From Timema cristinae (lineage: Eukaryota > Arthropoda > Insecta > Phasmatodea > Timematidae), in contig JBCFYV010000012.1 of NCBI GenBank assembly GCA_039000515.1, positions 118,907,148-118,971,147 of the forward strand: 64,000 nt of DNA, given 5' to 3'. The stretch's first letter is position 1. Every line of letters begins with the position of its first letter. Below the pieces are notes generated by a model. The model saw only the letters and a program-made list of their open reading frames with translations. It made no database searches and was not told the DNA's origin. Below, piece by piece: positions 1 through 12,289 of this stretch. A program made the translations under genes and the position numbers.

Positions 1-822
1 ACATAGTTAACACTTTACACTGCTGCTACTGGCCAATGAGCTAAAGGCTGCCTCTTTAAGAAAGTCAATTGTTACCACCCAATCTCCCAACCTAGGTTTC
101 ATTCTATCAGAGCTCATCAGGGAGGAGTGGGAAACGCAGGACCGTGTCACCCTCGTGGTTATAAATGTTTTTCGACCTGGTCTTATCGAGGGAAACCTCG
201 CGTTGCCGGAGGCTATGAAACCGTCAGAACCGGGTTACCATGCGCCTAGCGACCGGGTTCCTACCGAGGGCGACCTCGTATTGCCGAAGGCTACGAAACC
301 GTCAGGACCTGGGTTACCGTAGAGCGGTTATAAAGAGCGTATCCGACCCGGTCCCCCTCTCCGAGGAGAGCCTCTTGCCGGAGATTATGAAACTGAAACC
401 TGAGAAACCGGCTTCGGCCGGAGAATACGTACGTTCCCCGACGAGAGGCTCTTCCCCGGAGGATAAGAAACCGAAACCCGGCCACACCGGATATCATGAA
501 ACCGAAACCGGCCACGCCAGATTGCTACTTCCTAAAAGAGGAAACCAAAAAATAAAGGAGATAAAAATACATTGTTAACGAATGATAGGACCCTTATATA
601 GGAACATGTCAAAGCAACCACTCTCCCCCTGATTAGTTCTGATAGAATAAAACCTAGGTCGGGGGATTGGGCGGTAACGATAGATTTTCTTAAAGAGGCA
701 ACCATTACCTCTTTGTCCAAATGGCAGCTTTGTAAAATGTTTTCTATTTTTCATTGTAAAGGCTATATTGTGTTTGTTATATATTTTTATATGTGTCTAT
801 CCACCTTTCCCCTACATTTCAA
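1..822. mobile_element. Foldback (long-TIR) DNA element, left arm truncated
   Basis: Bases 1-131 and the reverse complement of about 618-822 are long imperfect inverted repeats. Both contain the block GCCTCTTTAAGAAA, then a CCTAGGTTT block, then TTCTATCAGA and AATCAGGG-type ends. The left arm is cut by the window start; copy 2 shows it extending about 80 bases more. No transposase reading frame lies between the arms, so it is non-autonomous. The superfamily and target duplication were not resolved. Confidence 0.75.
166..500. repeat. GC-rich degenerate ~80-90-bp repeats inside foldback element
   Basis: Between the inverted arms the DNA is clearly GC-richer than its surroundings. It contains about 3.5 degenerate tandem units. 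Each has a GAGG...CCTC hairpin core, a TTGCCGGAGGCTATGAAACC-like segment and a CCGGGTTACC-like segment. The 112-codon open frame across it (240-578) reads through these units and is not believable as a gene. Confidence 0.6.
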
Positions 823-912
823 ATATAACAGAATAATAGAAAGTATAAATAGTGAAGGCAAGGCAATCGAATTTGATTTTGATTAACAGGGATCACAGGC
901 CTTGAAGACCAT

Positions 913-1140
913 GCGACGACCTCACAAGCTGCCTCTCCAATGTAGTCCTGTCTCTTCTCCCTCCAATCCACCTGACGACCTCACAAGCTGCCTCTACCAT
1001 GTAGTCCTGTCTCTTCTCCCTCCAATCCACCTGACGACCTCACAAGCTGCCTCTCCCATGTAGTCCTGTCTCTTCTCCCTCCAATCCACATTGACGACCG
1101 CACAAGCCCCCCCCCCTCCCCCCTCGTAGTCCTAAGCCTT
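913..1140 (+). repeat. 59-bp tandem repeat, ~4 units
   Basis: The unit starts GACGACCTCACAAGCTGCCT and ends in the pyrimidine-rich CTTCTCCCTCCAATCCAC. Three units are nearly identical and the fourth is degenerate with long C runs. The array ends about 110 bases before the splice acceptor of the transporter's last exon, so it lies in that intron. Confidence 0.9.
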
Positions 1141-1253
1141 CTCCCTAAAATTTGAGATTTCCATCTTTACTTTTTATTCAAGGGAGTAATTTCCTGCAGG
1201 AGTGAGCGTATTTTACTCCACCCAACACGATGTTCTCTCTGTCGATCACCCAG

Positions 1254-1489
1254 GTTGGCTCTACGACATCTCTGGAGACTATGACATGTCGTTCTATCTA
1301 TCCGGTCTTTTCATTGTCCTGTGCGGCGCCCTGCTCATCATCCTCCCGGCCATAAAGTGGTACCGCCAGTTCAAGCAGCACCGCGCCAAGACTGTCGCCA
1401 AGGCCAAGGCCAAGAAGAGCCTAGGAAAGATGATATATGTCAAGGAGGACCGCGCCAAGGGGCTCCTTGATGCCAGGAACCCAGTCTAG
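1254..1489 (+). CDS. Monocarboxylate transporter (SLC16-like), last exon, orphan copy
   Basis: The exon opens after the acceptor ATCACCCAG and needs one base from the previous exon to complete Gly. It then reads WLYDISGDYDMSFYLSG, a hydrophobic last membrane segment (LFIVLCGALLIILPAI) and a basic cytoplasmic tail rich in Lys-Ala pairs, ending in ARNPV and TAG at 1487-1489. SLC16 proteins are 12-helix carriers of lactate, pyruvate and similar anions in the plasma membrane; this exon supplies helix 12 and the C-terminal tail. Its upstream exons would lie left of the window. The same exon recurs at 38240, where it is properly joined to upstream exons. The transporter family is clear; the subfamily and substrate are not. 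Confidence 0.85.
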
Positions 1490-1644
1490 GTTTTTTTTTT
1501 TCAGAGGGGCAAGAGGGGTGGTCCTTCACTGAAGGGCACATAGGTTTAGAGGAACGTCATAATCGTTCAGTATTATAAGGAATCTTGAATTTGTCAGTAA
1601 ACTGGAGTTGCGTCAATTTGAGCTTGATTAACACGTTTGCTAAA

Positions 1645-1650
1645 AATAAA
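1645..1650 (+). promoter_or_regulatory. Candidate poly(A) signal of the transporter
   Basis: AATAAA lies about 155 bases after the stop codon of the last exon. It is conserved at 38630-38635 in copy 2. Other AATAAA-like strings occur further on in this AT-rich DNA, so the site is only a candidate. Confidence 0.4.
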
Positions 1651-2265
1651 GGAGAATCATAATTGATTGATCCAGTAATTCACACACACTAGTGGAACTG
1701 TATTTTGACCCATAATGCTTTGCATATCAAACCAGCTTAATGATTATCAACATATTTTATTTTCTAAATGATAAACATATATTTTTCTCAACACATCAAT
1801 ACACACAGCATCCATGTGCACTGTCTTTAGTTGGTTGTAATTGAGCGGAACAGACCAAGCTGAAATAATTTAACTAAAGCAGAGCAGGTCGCACTGATGG
1901 GCTGAAATCTTTTGAGGTTTAGAGCGTGTGAATCCATTGCTAGTCGACGACACACCAGCAATGGTTGTTGTAAATGTGGTTTAATGTTCTTGTTTTGCGC
2001 TGTACTTTTTATTTTACAAGAAATGAATTCTATTTGTATTACAATTGTACGGTTATCTTAGTAGTGGTCCTCTAAAAGGTCACATATTTATTTCTAACAG
2101 GTTTTTATCCAACCAAGGTTCTGTTAGGGCAAGCGGTTTGATCATCTATTTGAGGAAGATTTGTTTAAAACCTTGAAAATAATTTGATAATTCCCTAATG
2201 CACCTACATAATTAATTTAAAGTAAAAACCATGCTGACTTGTTTTAACTTGGCCACTGCCAAATA

Positions 2266-2705
2266 AGGATGAGCATCGATGGTGAATGACAGATGTTTTA
2301 TTGAACTATCGATGTTTTCTCCTGTAGATTCAAAGTTCAAACTAGGGATAGACATAGTAAAAACACTAATTAATAAACCATCTTAACCATCTTTGTATTT
2401 GTAAATTAATTTAGTAATATTGTGATTACCTCCTTAAACATGGAGGTTTGGTTTTTTTTTTAAATGAATTTAAAACATCAATGATTTGGGGTTAGAAACT
2501 AGAAACTTCAATTTTTTTTTATCTTAATTTAATAATATATTGTGGTTATCCCAGCAATCACTAAACAATATACATAGTCTCAGCTTAAGAGGTTTGATGT
2601 TTTTTGAGCTAAAACATCGATGCTTTATGGTTAGAATCATCAAACATCGATAATACTTCTCCGATGTAGACATCGATGTTTTGCTATCAATGATCATCAT
2701 TACTG
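2266..2705. mobile_element. Possible MITE with ATCGATG-rich ends
   Basis: The left end (GGATGAGCATCGATGG...) and the reverse complement of the right end (GGCAGTAATGATGATCATTG...) are loosely inverted. Both carry several ACATCGATG or CATCGATA motifs within 100 bases. Such ends are common in hAT-type MITEs. The match is imperfect and no target duplication was found. A copy lies at about 39250-39689. Confidence 0.35.
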
Positions 2706-4354
2706 CCAAAATCATTAAAATCTGAAGTCTAAGGAAAGGGAAAAACCTCACAAGAACATATTGTGCGACGTTAAATTATCAATTTAAATTTAAATGAAAT
2801 CCACTTTGAATATTAAGTTGGTATACAATCATATGAGAAATTGGTATTTTATGTACATTTAACAGAAATGTCAAATAGTCATCGGGCTAGTAATAATTTG
2901 TTTTAAAATTTTTGAAAAAAATGAAAATTAATACACCTGTTGGTGTTTTCTAAACCTTGTTTTTGAAGAGGAAGCGAAATTTGGCGATGATAAGGTAACT
3001 CGTGAATATTTCAGTCGTTCATTTTTAAACAATTATCGTTTTAATAATATTTTAGATTAAAGGTGTAGTGAATTTTTTTTTTTTTTGTCTTTTACTAGAT
3101 TTTTTTTAAAAATTTGTTGAATCTAAAAATGGAGATATTTGGTATGATTGTGGTATAAAATATTGTAAGTGATTTTCATTGAGCTAGTTCATAATACATT
3201 TTGTTATTGATTTGCTAAAGAAAAATATTAATTTATTTTAAGATAAAAGAACAATTTATCAACAATTTAATAAAAACTATGTCCATGTTAGTTTACTTAT
3301 AATTTGTTGTAATCAAAAGGTACAGTATTAGACAAAATTATTGTGTTGTCATCAAGTGTTATTTATTTGTTTTGTGACTTAATGTGTGTATAAAATTTGG
3401 TAAAAAAAAGTAATCTTTTGTCGAGTAGCTGTGACTCTCCAAGACTGTTAAATTAGTTTGTAATTTGTAGACAATTATATGAGCCGGCAAATTAAATACA
3501 AACATTATTTTATTTGTGAATAATGTTTTCAGTGAAACCGATTAGATACATATCTAGCCATATTGTTTTTTAAGTGGTTGTGTGTAAAGTTCTAAGAAGT
3601 GCATTTTCATAATTTAAATAACAACTTTTTTTTAGTGTTTAGTTGCGAAATTAATTGGCTATTTTAGACATATTTTTTTAATTCCTGAATTTTCCTTATT
3701 TTTAGTTAAATTCCCTTTCTTTTCCCTGTTTAAGCCACCATGTTAAATACAACAAAACACATATATTTTAGGTTTGGTTCAATAAATCTGGCTTTGTAAT
3801 ATTTTATAATCATTTTAATCACCGATTGAAAATACTCTTAACCCATTCTAACACACAATAAACATAAACAAGCTAAAAGGAAAAATGAACTAATCCACCT
3901 AAGCCCTTTTTGTTGTAATAATGAGCAAATGTTGACATGGAAATTTTTTTTTTAACCCCATGTCCCCAATTTCTTCTGGATGTTTCATGTTTTGGAATAA
4001 CCGTATGTGCATTTGATAAATTTTCCTAATCAACTCGAATTGTGGTTGACAAAAAATAAAAATCTAAACATCTGAAAGAATTTATAACCAGATTTTTAAA
4101 TGGTACTTCCAAAATATTGCTACCCCCCATTCCCTCATGACTATTTGAATTAAACAAATTTTGACAAAGTTTTTATTTTTATTTTGGGAATATACCATCA
4201 CCACCTCTAATTTGTCATTAGTGCATTATAATGTTGACTAATATATCATTTTGTTGATTACTTTATATATATGTAAAAATATGTGTGCTAAAATTTCAAA
4301 GATGTGGGATGTATTTTATATGTATTTATAATTCTCAATAGTCAGAGTTTGACG

Positions 4355-4507
4355 AGCAGCAGTTTGATGGTTGCCTAGGAGGGTAATAAAATAGTAAATC
4401 TGTTTAGCAGCAGTTTGATGGTTGCTAGGAGGGGTATAAAATAGTAAATCTGTTTAGCAGCAGTTTGATGGTTGCCTAGGAGGGGTATAAAATAGTAAAT
4501 CTGTTTG
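4355..4507 (+). repeat. 52-bp tandem repeat, 3 units
   Basis: Three units of about 52 bases each contain GCAGCAGTTTGATGGTTGC, then AGGAGGGGTATAAAATAG and AATCTGTTT. Each unit carries a TATAAAA string after a G-rich stretch. The function is unknown. A copy is at 41339-41490. Confidence 0.9.
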
Positions 4508-7500
4508 AAGTCAGCTTTATTAGATATTAAAGCACTAAAACACATCTATACTTGGATAAACTTTTCTCAACACTTCCCACATTCTCATCCAAAATTATTA
4601 AGATTATCAAAATATCTTTAAAATTATTTAGTGTTTGATTTGATTTCGTATGCTATTGTGAATGTACCATTTTTTGTATTATGCACTAAGTTTTAATAGT
4701 ATACATCATAAAAGACGCCATCGAATGTAAGACACTCCTTACTTTTTCAGTATCACCACCCCAAAAAAAAGACTTTGAAAATTATTTGATTAATAAGACA
4801 TTTGACTGTAATACTGCCCTTAAACAATTAAATTTAATAACAATAAATATCAGTGTAATTCACATTCAATCTAATTCTTCTGAGCCATCTTTATTTTTAT
4901 CATCCCATGTCTTTTGAGCCATCGAGAGCGTTAGCTGAGAAATAACTGCGATTCTAAGATACTCCATTTTTTAAAGACTTTAAATAGGATAAAAACTGCT
5001 GTTTTAGAATTGAAGAAATACAATAATTAACTTTTTATTTTATCAACTATGGCAAATTGCACTGGTGCTAGGTAGAAATATACAAATGTATGAAATTATT
5101 TTTGCAGAGCTATAACACTTTGAACCATAAAATTTTGTAAATCATTTGAAAACTTGTTTACATACAGTGATATTGTCAACCACGAAAATTAATAAAAGGA
5201 ACATATTTATAAATTTGTGTTAAAATGGACCAAAGTTCTGTTTTTTTTTTATTTGCAGATATATATATATATATATTTTAGTTAGTAGCATTTATGTACA
5301 GATATTAAATTGTTGCAATACACAAATTCACTTGTTATTAATGTGTTTTTTCCTTGGGATGTTTTGAAAATTATATAATTTAAAAAAAAACCTAATGAGT
5401 GAATCAAATATAATACCAGACAGTCTGTTCCAGCTAAATGTAGCACCTTAAAGCCTGTGTAAATTATACCTGTAACAGTGAAGTTTTTTGTGCGTTAATT
5501 TTACTAGATAAATGTACATTTAGGGACACTTTAATATAATGTGCAATATTTTGTGACATTGATTTAATTATTTCCGACAATAATTTTTATAGTATTTGTA
5601 TTGTATACCTCCTATTATATGTTGGATATAATTATAATTTTTAAATCTTACTGTATTTCATGTTTATATGTATGTTTTTACAAGTCAGTGGCACACGATA
5701 GGGCAAGGTCTGGGGGCGGGAATGGGTTGGACAAGTCTTGTATAGTTATAGTATTTGTGTTGATTTGTTTTATAATTTTTCTGGGGGATAAATGGCGATA
5801 TATGGCCAAAGGAATCCATCTGCACAAGTCTCAAACAACTCACATGGCTGCCAATTGTAAAAATCTAACATACCAAACATTTTGAGCAGGATCGAGATTT
5901 TATCAGTAGCAAGGGGCACTTGGCAATATAGTACTTTTTAATAAATCTAACTGGCTTATTTCAGTAACAACCTTGACAACAATTATTGTACTTTCACATA
6001 TTCTAAACTTTAATTCAAATCAATTTAAATTTTGGGAAGGGGGGGAAACACTCCCCCCCAATATCAAAAGCACCACTGACTAAAGTACAAACATTTACAC
6101 AAGTTCAGGAAAAGTATTGTTAAAACAATGTCCACCTCTTTGCATCATGATTAAAACAATTGAACGGTCAATGCAGCGCTTACTGGTGAACCCATAGCTC
6201 CGTGGGTCTACGCAAGAAATACCCATGTCCATTAATAGAAACACAATTAGACGACAGCTTAGGGTGTCTATTTCAACAGAAGTTTGCAATTTGTTATGTG
6301 CTGGGACATCCAATGTTTAGCTTGTGCAGCAATATAATAGTCTCAAGAAAAACAAATTTTTAACAAGTCTGGCCTTGACCAAATATAATGTGTCTAGCAA
6401 TCAAACATTCTAAATATTTATATAAAAAAAATGTTACCAAATTTATATTTACACATGTGTATGTGTGTGTATGGAATTTTACTCTTAAACGTGGAAGGTT
6501 CTCAAAAACATTTTCTTGCGAATGATTGAAAACTGTTTTGTAGGAAATGTTAGTAACAGGAAGGAGTAGGCCCGATACAGAAAATAGTGGAACATTCTTT
6601 GTATGAATATGAGATTGATACTCTAATAAAGATTGTTTCATAGTGCAGTTAGTACTGATACGACTAAACACAGTTCAAAATAGAACAAGAGATGAAAGAA
6701 AACGTCTTGAGGCACTGAGTAAAAAAAAAAAAAAAAAAAAAAAACTTGTGTTGTGAATAAAATACAACGAAAATTTATTCAAAGAAATGATGAATTTTGT
6801 AATCAAATTTTTTACACATAAAATATTTTTAGACTTTTGTGGGCTTGCATATTTTATAGCCTCCTTTAAACTATTTTGAGAATCTTTCACATCTCACAAG
6901 TAATTGTTTTTCTGTGCACAACTTTCATAAAAGAAGTAACGCACAATCATTGAAAACATAGAATTAACATTGATGTAATATAAATGATGAATTGCATGCT
7001 GATTGTAATGGCTGTTACTTAAAAATAATAAAAAGTTCATTAAAATTGTACTTGTGGTAAAACTTCTCTGATCTCCCTGTTAGTTTTACGGTGACGCCTG
7101 CTTGTTTTAAGCGTTGAGTTGGTTCAGAAGTGCAAAGTAAGTGTAGGATGCGTTCAAGAGCTGCAACAGAACACATTTGATATAGCAGAACACTGAAATA
7201 ACAGTTCTTTAAGCCGCATCGGTGGACACGCAGACCGACGGTTGGACTGGTCTTGTCTGGTTAGTCAGTGAAGGGGATTTTGGGGCTTAAATCTAAACTG
7301 GGTGTATTTTCTTGCTCTTCCCGGAAATTAGTGTTGACCTCAACATAGCAATGGAGACCTAGTTGGGTAGTAAGATATGGTGGAAAAAATACATTCCTTA
7401 ACTCTTTTATTCAAAGGCAACTTTCAATATTAAAAGTGTTTTCTTGATGACGCATTCAACACAAAGTTTACTGTCTGTCATCAACTCGTGTTACACACAT

Positions 7501-7761
7501 TAACTTTACTTTAAGATTCGGATGGACATCTCGAGGTTTGGCAAATCTCTACTCCAAGTAGTACCATGTGCTAACACCTCACCGGAGCGGCGCTGCTGTA
7601 GATAGGGCAGTAACAACACCAACCCCTCTCACCCCTCTAATACTCTCCCTTCCCCTTTCGGAGTGTCATTACTCCAGGCCGCCACCACCACCCCTAATCC
7701 TTTCAATTTTGTTGCTTACTACATAACCAAAGAAAAGCTATCATGATGATGCTCCCTAAGG

Positions 7762-8521
7762 CAGTGGTTGACAAACTACGGCCCACGGGCCGCTCGAGGG
7801 CTGCACGCAATTGTAAAATTGTTGTGATTTTACTAACAAAAATGTCAAATTAAATAAATAATCAATGAATGTTTTTAAACATTTGAACAAGTGAGCAAGC
7901 TCGATTATAATGTTCCATGTGTAAGAGCAAATCAAATGAGCTCCAGTTTGATTTAATTAATCTTCAAGCAGACAATGCTCTGAAGGAGACTTTTAAGAAT
8001 ATGAAACTAACTGAATTGTATGCATCACTTGTAGAGAAAAGTTTGGTAATTTGAAAACTTTTGCCAGAAAGATGTTTGTGTTATTTGCTTCTACCTATAT
8101 TTGTGAACAGACTTTATCATGCGTGAACATTAACAAAGCAAAGAACAGGTCTCTCTTAACATACTCAAATCTACAAAGTGTTTTTCGAATTAGGACGAAC
8201 AAGCTGAATCCTGACTTCGACAAACTCGTGCAGGATTTTGGACAGTTGCATAAATTCCATTAACGATAGCAATTTGAGTAGTTATTAATCAACATTTGGT
8301 AGGCAAAGTATCAACATGAGTACATTATTATTTGTTATGATATTAGATTTTATTTGCTACTTTTTTTGTATCAAAGCTATATGGTTATATGACTAATATA
8401 TGGAGTTTTGCGTGAAAATAAAGTTCATTATTTAGTTAATTTAGACGTTTGTTACATGCGGCCAGCTAGAGACCTCACAGATGTCCATGTGGTCCTCGGG
8501 GAGAAAATTTGCCCACCTCTG
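7762..8521 (+). mobile_element. Non-autonomous hAT (Charlie-like) element
   Basis: The left end is CAGTGGTTGACAAACTACGG and the reverse complement of the right end is CAGAGGTGGGCAAATTTTCT; ends of this type are typical of hAT/Charlie elements. The flanks CCCTAAGG (7754-7761) and CTCTAAGG (8522-8529) match at 7 of 8 bases, as expected for the 8-bp hAT target duplication. At 760 bp it is an internally deleted derivative that keeps only the tail of the transposase gene. Confidence 0.8.
7932..8263 (+). pseudogene. hAT transposase C-terminal fragment, frameshifted
   Basis: One frame reads ELQFDLINLQADNALKETFK to EKSLV and meets a stop at about 8053. The reading continues in another frame with FGNLKTFARKMFVLFASTY, CEQTLS, NKAKNRSLLTYSNLQ and LNPDFDKLV, ending at 8263. 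These are the hallmarks of the hAT C-terminal dimerisation region (FGSTYxCEQ, N-K-S-K-xR-S-R, LxPDxDxLV). There is no zinc finger or catalytic DDE region, so it cannot be an active transposase. The same break is present in copy 2. Confidence 0.8.
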
Positions 8522-8710
8522 CTCTAAGGAGTAGTGTGGAGTTTCGAGCCGCAGTCTCGGTGTTTTATTAGAATTTCGTCCCAAGTCAAAGGACAAGTGC
8601 TCCAATTCCTGTCTAAGTACAATTTTTTTGAGTTACCCAAGGAAATCACTATTTACAATAAATGGTGACATTTTTATTTAGTTTATATATTACCCACTGT
8701 ATATCATTAT

Positions 8711-8757
8711 CAGCACCATGTCTTACTACCCATTTGGGCTATACGCACTAACGCTAA
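8711..8757 (-). repeat. SINE 3'-tail fragment
   Basis: Read on the minus strand this is about 45 bases of the tail shared by the SINEs at 9069, 14851 and 19941 (GCGTATA...GGGTAGTAAGACG). No tRNA head is attached. Confidence 0.6.
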
Positions 8758-9068
8758 AGTCACGATATCATATCAATAACAATAATTTAAAAAGGAAGTT
8801 GCGTGTGTATCCCTAGTTTAGCCAGTATCAAATTAAAGTTCGTATACTCAAACATATTTTAGAATTGAAACTGTACGTTAAATAATCACTTAGTATTTGT
8901 AGATGTTAAAAGAGGGAGGTGGAGGGAATTTTGAAATTGTAAAATGGACTACTTCAAATATATATTTTGTAAAAAGAATAAGCAATAATCTGACAATACT
9001 TTAGCTAATTTTCATTCAAACTGTTTCAAAAACATGAAATAAAACCGATAGTTCAAAACAATAGGGTT

Positions 9069-9318
9069 ATTATTTAGCACCGCGTCTTACTACCCGTTCG
9101 GTTTATACGCTTTAAGTACTAATTACGCTAATGGATTGGGAATTGTGAAGGTAGAATTAGAGGAAGTGAGCCCACATTTGCGTGGAGGGAGAGTGGAAAA
9201 CCATTTAGGAAAAACCACCCTCAGTTCGCCCGACCGAGATTCGAACCTCAATCTCCCCGTCCTTGGCGGTTGAGCTCAACACGACTAGTGCGTTAGCCAA
9301 CTACACCACCGAGGCGGG
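9069..9318 (-). mobile_element. tRNA-derived SINE, type A, full length
   Basis: On the minus strand it starts CCCGCCTCGGTGGTGTAGTT with an A-box (GTGTAGTTGGCTAACGC), has a B-box (GAGGTTCGAATC), then the body GGTGGTTTTTCCTAAATGG and CACTCTCCCTCCACGCAAAT. It ends in the tail AACGGGTAGTAAGACGCGG and a short TAA run. It resembles a pol III tRNA gene fused to an unrelated body, which is a SINE. The copy at 46060-46310 is nearly identical. Confidence 0.85.
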
Positions 9319-11224
9319 TATAGTGTTATTCACTACTAGATTAAGTAATCTAACTTTTAAAAAAATAACATTCATCTTGGATAAGTTTAAAATGAGCATA
9401 CTGAAACATTGTTTATAGACTAAAAAAAAAATTACTATTTTAAACAAACATATTTTTTCTTCAGATTACATATTAAAAACATAATTTGTTTGTTACTTCT
9501 CTCCTCAACTGGTAAATTCTCAACCTGTGATTAAATGAGCAATGATGGAGGAAAGAATAGAAGGTACCAAAGACCCAGGCAAAAGTTGTTTAAATAATGA
9601 AGCAATAGTTGGCATTATAGTAACATATTTCAACTATACTTTATTGTTAGAAAACTTACCATAGAATGTTTAAAATAATAATAATAATAATAACTATTAT
9701 TATTATGTTTTAACGACGTGCGACACATAAGAGGCCATTAATGTAAAAACACCATAATTAAAGTAACCCAAAACTAATTATATGAAATAAAATAAAAAAG
9801 ACAGTAAATGCAAGTTCATTGAGAGGGCATGGCTTGGTGAGAGTGAAGACAAAGTAATGATAAATTAAATGAAGGGGGAAAAAATTAAACATGAAAGTCA
9901 TATCCTCTTATAAAAATCTTCTAAGTGGCTTGCCTCTAACGAAGGAACGTAGACCCCCTCCACCCACACCAGCGATCAAGGTCATGAAGTTCTTAGGGGA
10001 GAGTAAGGGGTGGGGACGTACACTCATTGGCATACTTGTTTTGTTCTCCTTTGGGGACCATGTACATTTATACACTAATACAGTAAACAAGTTATCCTAT
10101 ACAGAGGCCTATTATATAAAATGCAGTGACATAGTCTAAGGATAATGTCTGATAGAAATGTTATATCAATTATTTTATGGCCAAATTGTTTATGCATTCA
10201 GGAAATGGCCGTTTGTTTGCGTGGACCAGAGTCCTTATTTAACCCACTTCCCCACTATCTAGAAGGTTGAATTTGGTACACAGCTTCCACTAGTGGGACA
10301 TTTTAATTTATTAAATCTTGACATTTCATAAATAAAGCTTTTAACAACAACAAAAAATTCTTTGTCTCTTCGTCTAGTCTCTCCTTTTTCACCTCCTCCA
10401 TCCCCATAGTGTCAAGTTACTAGTCTAATGCATTATAATTTGACTGTCTTGTATGAAGAAAAACCTCTTACTTGTCAGAGCAAAATGCTTAATTTTTAAC
10501 TATCATTTTGTATTTAAAGTTTTATTTATTTTAAAATAAAATTATATATCTTGTATTAAAGTAGATATTAAATTGCATTTATTTTAGTGCAATCATTCAT
10601 ATTCCGTTTACAAGTTAAATTGAATTAAAAAAATGTATGCTATTGTTAGAGTTATTTTTTTTCGTGGGGTACAGTAGACAAAATCAACCTCATATTAAAG
10701 TAGGTATCTATCCGAATCTTAAATAAACATAACTTGTTAAATTTAGTGTCATTATAGCAATGGCTTAAAATGTTAACAAAAGTAACCTACACACTTTTAC
10801 TATCATGTGAGCTACTAAATACTTATTGGGACTATGTCTTAAAATAAATTGGCAAATACAAGCAAACATTATAGCTGTAATGTCAGTAAACTCCGGCGCA
10901 AATGTTGAAAATAACATCCACCTCCACCCCCAATCTGTATTCATAATCACATCCAAGAAATTCACATGATATCCGGGGATATATTTAGATTTAATGACAA
11001 AATAACCCTTAAACTAATTTATTACATAATATTTTATATAATTAACCTATTCCATATAATAATGTTAGAATAATTTTAGTCAATTAACCGAACGTGTGAA
11101 GGGGCATATTGGAAATATAATTGTTGGATGTGTCGTTTTTTTTTGTCAAACATTTATTATTAAAATACAATATCCTTTATAAATGGCCCACAAACTATTA
11201 TTTATATCTTCCGTGTTGGTTACC
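9319..11224. other. No gene seen
   Basis: This is AT-rich DNA with a short TAA/ATT inverted microsatellite near 9675-9700. Small open frames at 9891-10139 (plus) and 9908-10090 (minus) differ between the copies by non-synonymous changes and have no motif. A TTTAAGATTCGGATRGA-like string on the minus strand near 10705 recurs near 7512 and 12310. Confidence 0.5.
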
Positions 11225-11407
11225 AAGGTAGTTGAGAGGAAGTGATCCTGCATTAGCGCATAGAGAGGATGGCAAAACCACTGATAAATCACATGTGATA
11301 AGCCCCTCTAATTCACCTGAACGAGATTCAAACCTTGACCTCACTGACAACAGTGATAGAGTGCAATGCTATACTAGCATATTAGTCTACTCAACCACTG
11401 GTGCGGG
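11225..11407 (-). mobile_element. Degenerate SINE, type A
   Basis: The minus strand shows CCCGCACCAGTGGTTGAGTAG at the head, a B-box-like GGTTTGAATCTCG, and a decayed GGTGAATTAGAGGGG segment. It aligns by eye to type A but lacks most of the body and the tail. A copy is at about 48214-48397. Confidence 0.5.
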
Positions 11408-12289
11408 TAATATATATGTTACAAACACCAACACTAAACAAAAAAGTAACAAAATAGGTATTATTTTTTAACTAGCTTTTTGCTTTGGTAGTGTTTCTCA
11501 AAGTGTTTTAATATTTTTTAGCTGGTTTCCTGCCGAGTAACACAGATTTTCTGTTTCCATTGCGGGAGTATCACCTAGAATATTTTTCTTTGCTAAAAAT
11601 CATAATTTCTATACAAAAAGTTTGTATCTAATCAAAGAAATACTGTCGATTGTTACACAAATTATTGATAAGGAAACAGAATCAAGCATACTCTATAAAT
11701 AAACTTTTAACGTAGATCATGCAAATACATCAAAAGGAACAGTTTCAAAAACTGAAGTTTGGAGGTAATAGTAGTAACAGGTGACAGACAGTTAGTGTCC
11801 AGACCAGGGTTTTACCTGAAGGGGAAATAAATGTTGGAAGGGAAGGGGGAGTAGCATGGTTTACAGAAAAAAAAAGATGAAAAGATAGTGAATGCCAAAG
11901 AGGGGTTGGGGAGGAGAGGGAGAGGCGCTTCCGAGGACAGAGCATTCTACCAGGCAGCTACTGAATTTTTTCAACAGTTCAGACATGATTTAATTTGAAA
12001 ATATCAAATTTTGTGCCCATTATTGTATTATAAATATTTGTCGTGTATGGTCGAACATTATCTTATTCTCTATAATAATATGATAACTTCAAAACTATAT
12101 TCTTGTGTTTCATGTTTTATTTAATTTTAATTTAATTGAAATTACGTCTTATTGTAAAAAAGTAAATATTAACTTGTAACTCTTTTTATTAATATAGTTC
12201 ATTTTAAATTTACAAGTTTAATGCAATGCAAAAAACCGCATGTTGTTACCATGCATATTTTTTAAGCTATAGCCGGCACAACTTTATCG

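Larger units (their letters stand above)
1490..7761. other. Gene-free AT-rich stretch
   Basis: No exon with convincing coding character was found. After the transporter 3' region the stretch holds an ATCGATG-rich inverted repeat (2266-2705), a 52-bp tandem repeat (4355-4507), short A and T runs, an AT dinucleotide patch near 5260-5280, and a 24-base poly(A) run near 6721. The open frames at 5601-5885, 6095-6313, 6360-6671 and 6675-6890 have no recognisable motif. Confidence 0.6.

Noticed and set aside
6675..6890. Minus-strand frame with a poly-Phe run
   Set aside because: It is produced by a poly(A) run of variable length between the copies.
9908..10090. 60-codon minus-strand frame with a GGGGLRSFV stretch
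   Set aside because: Two differences between the copies are non-synonymous, there is no motif, and no good splice context was found.
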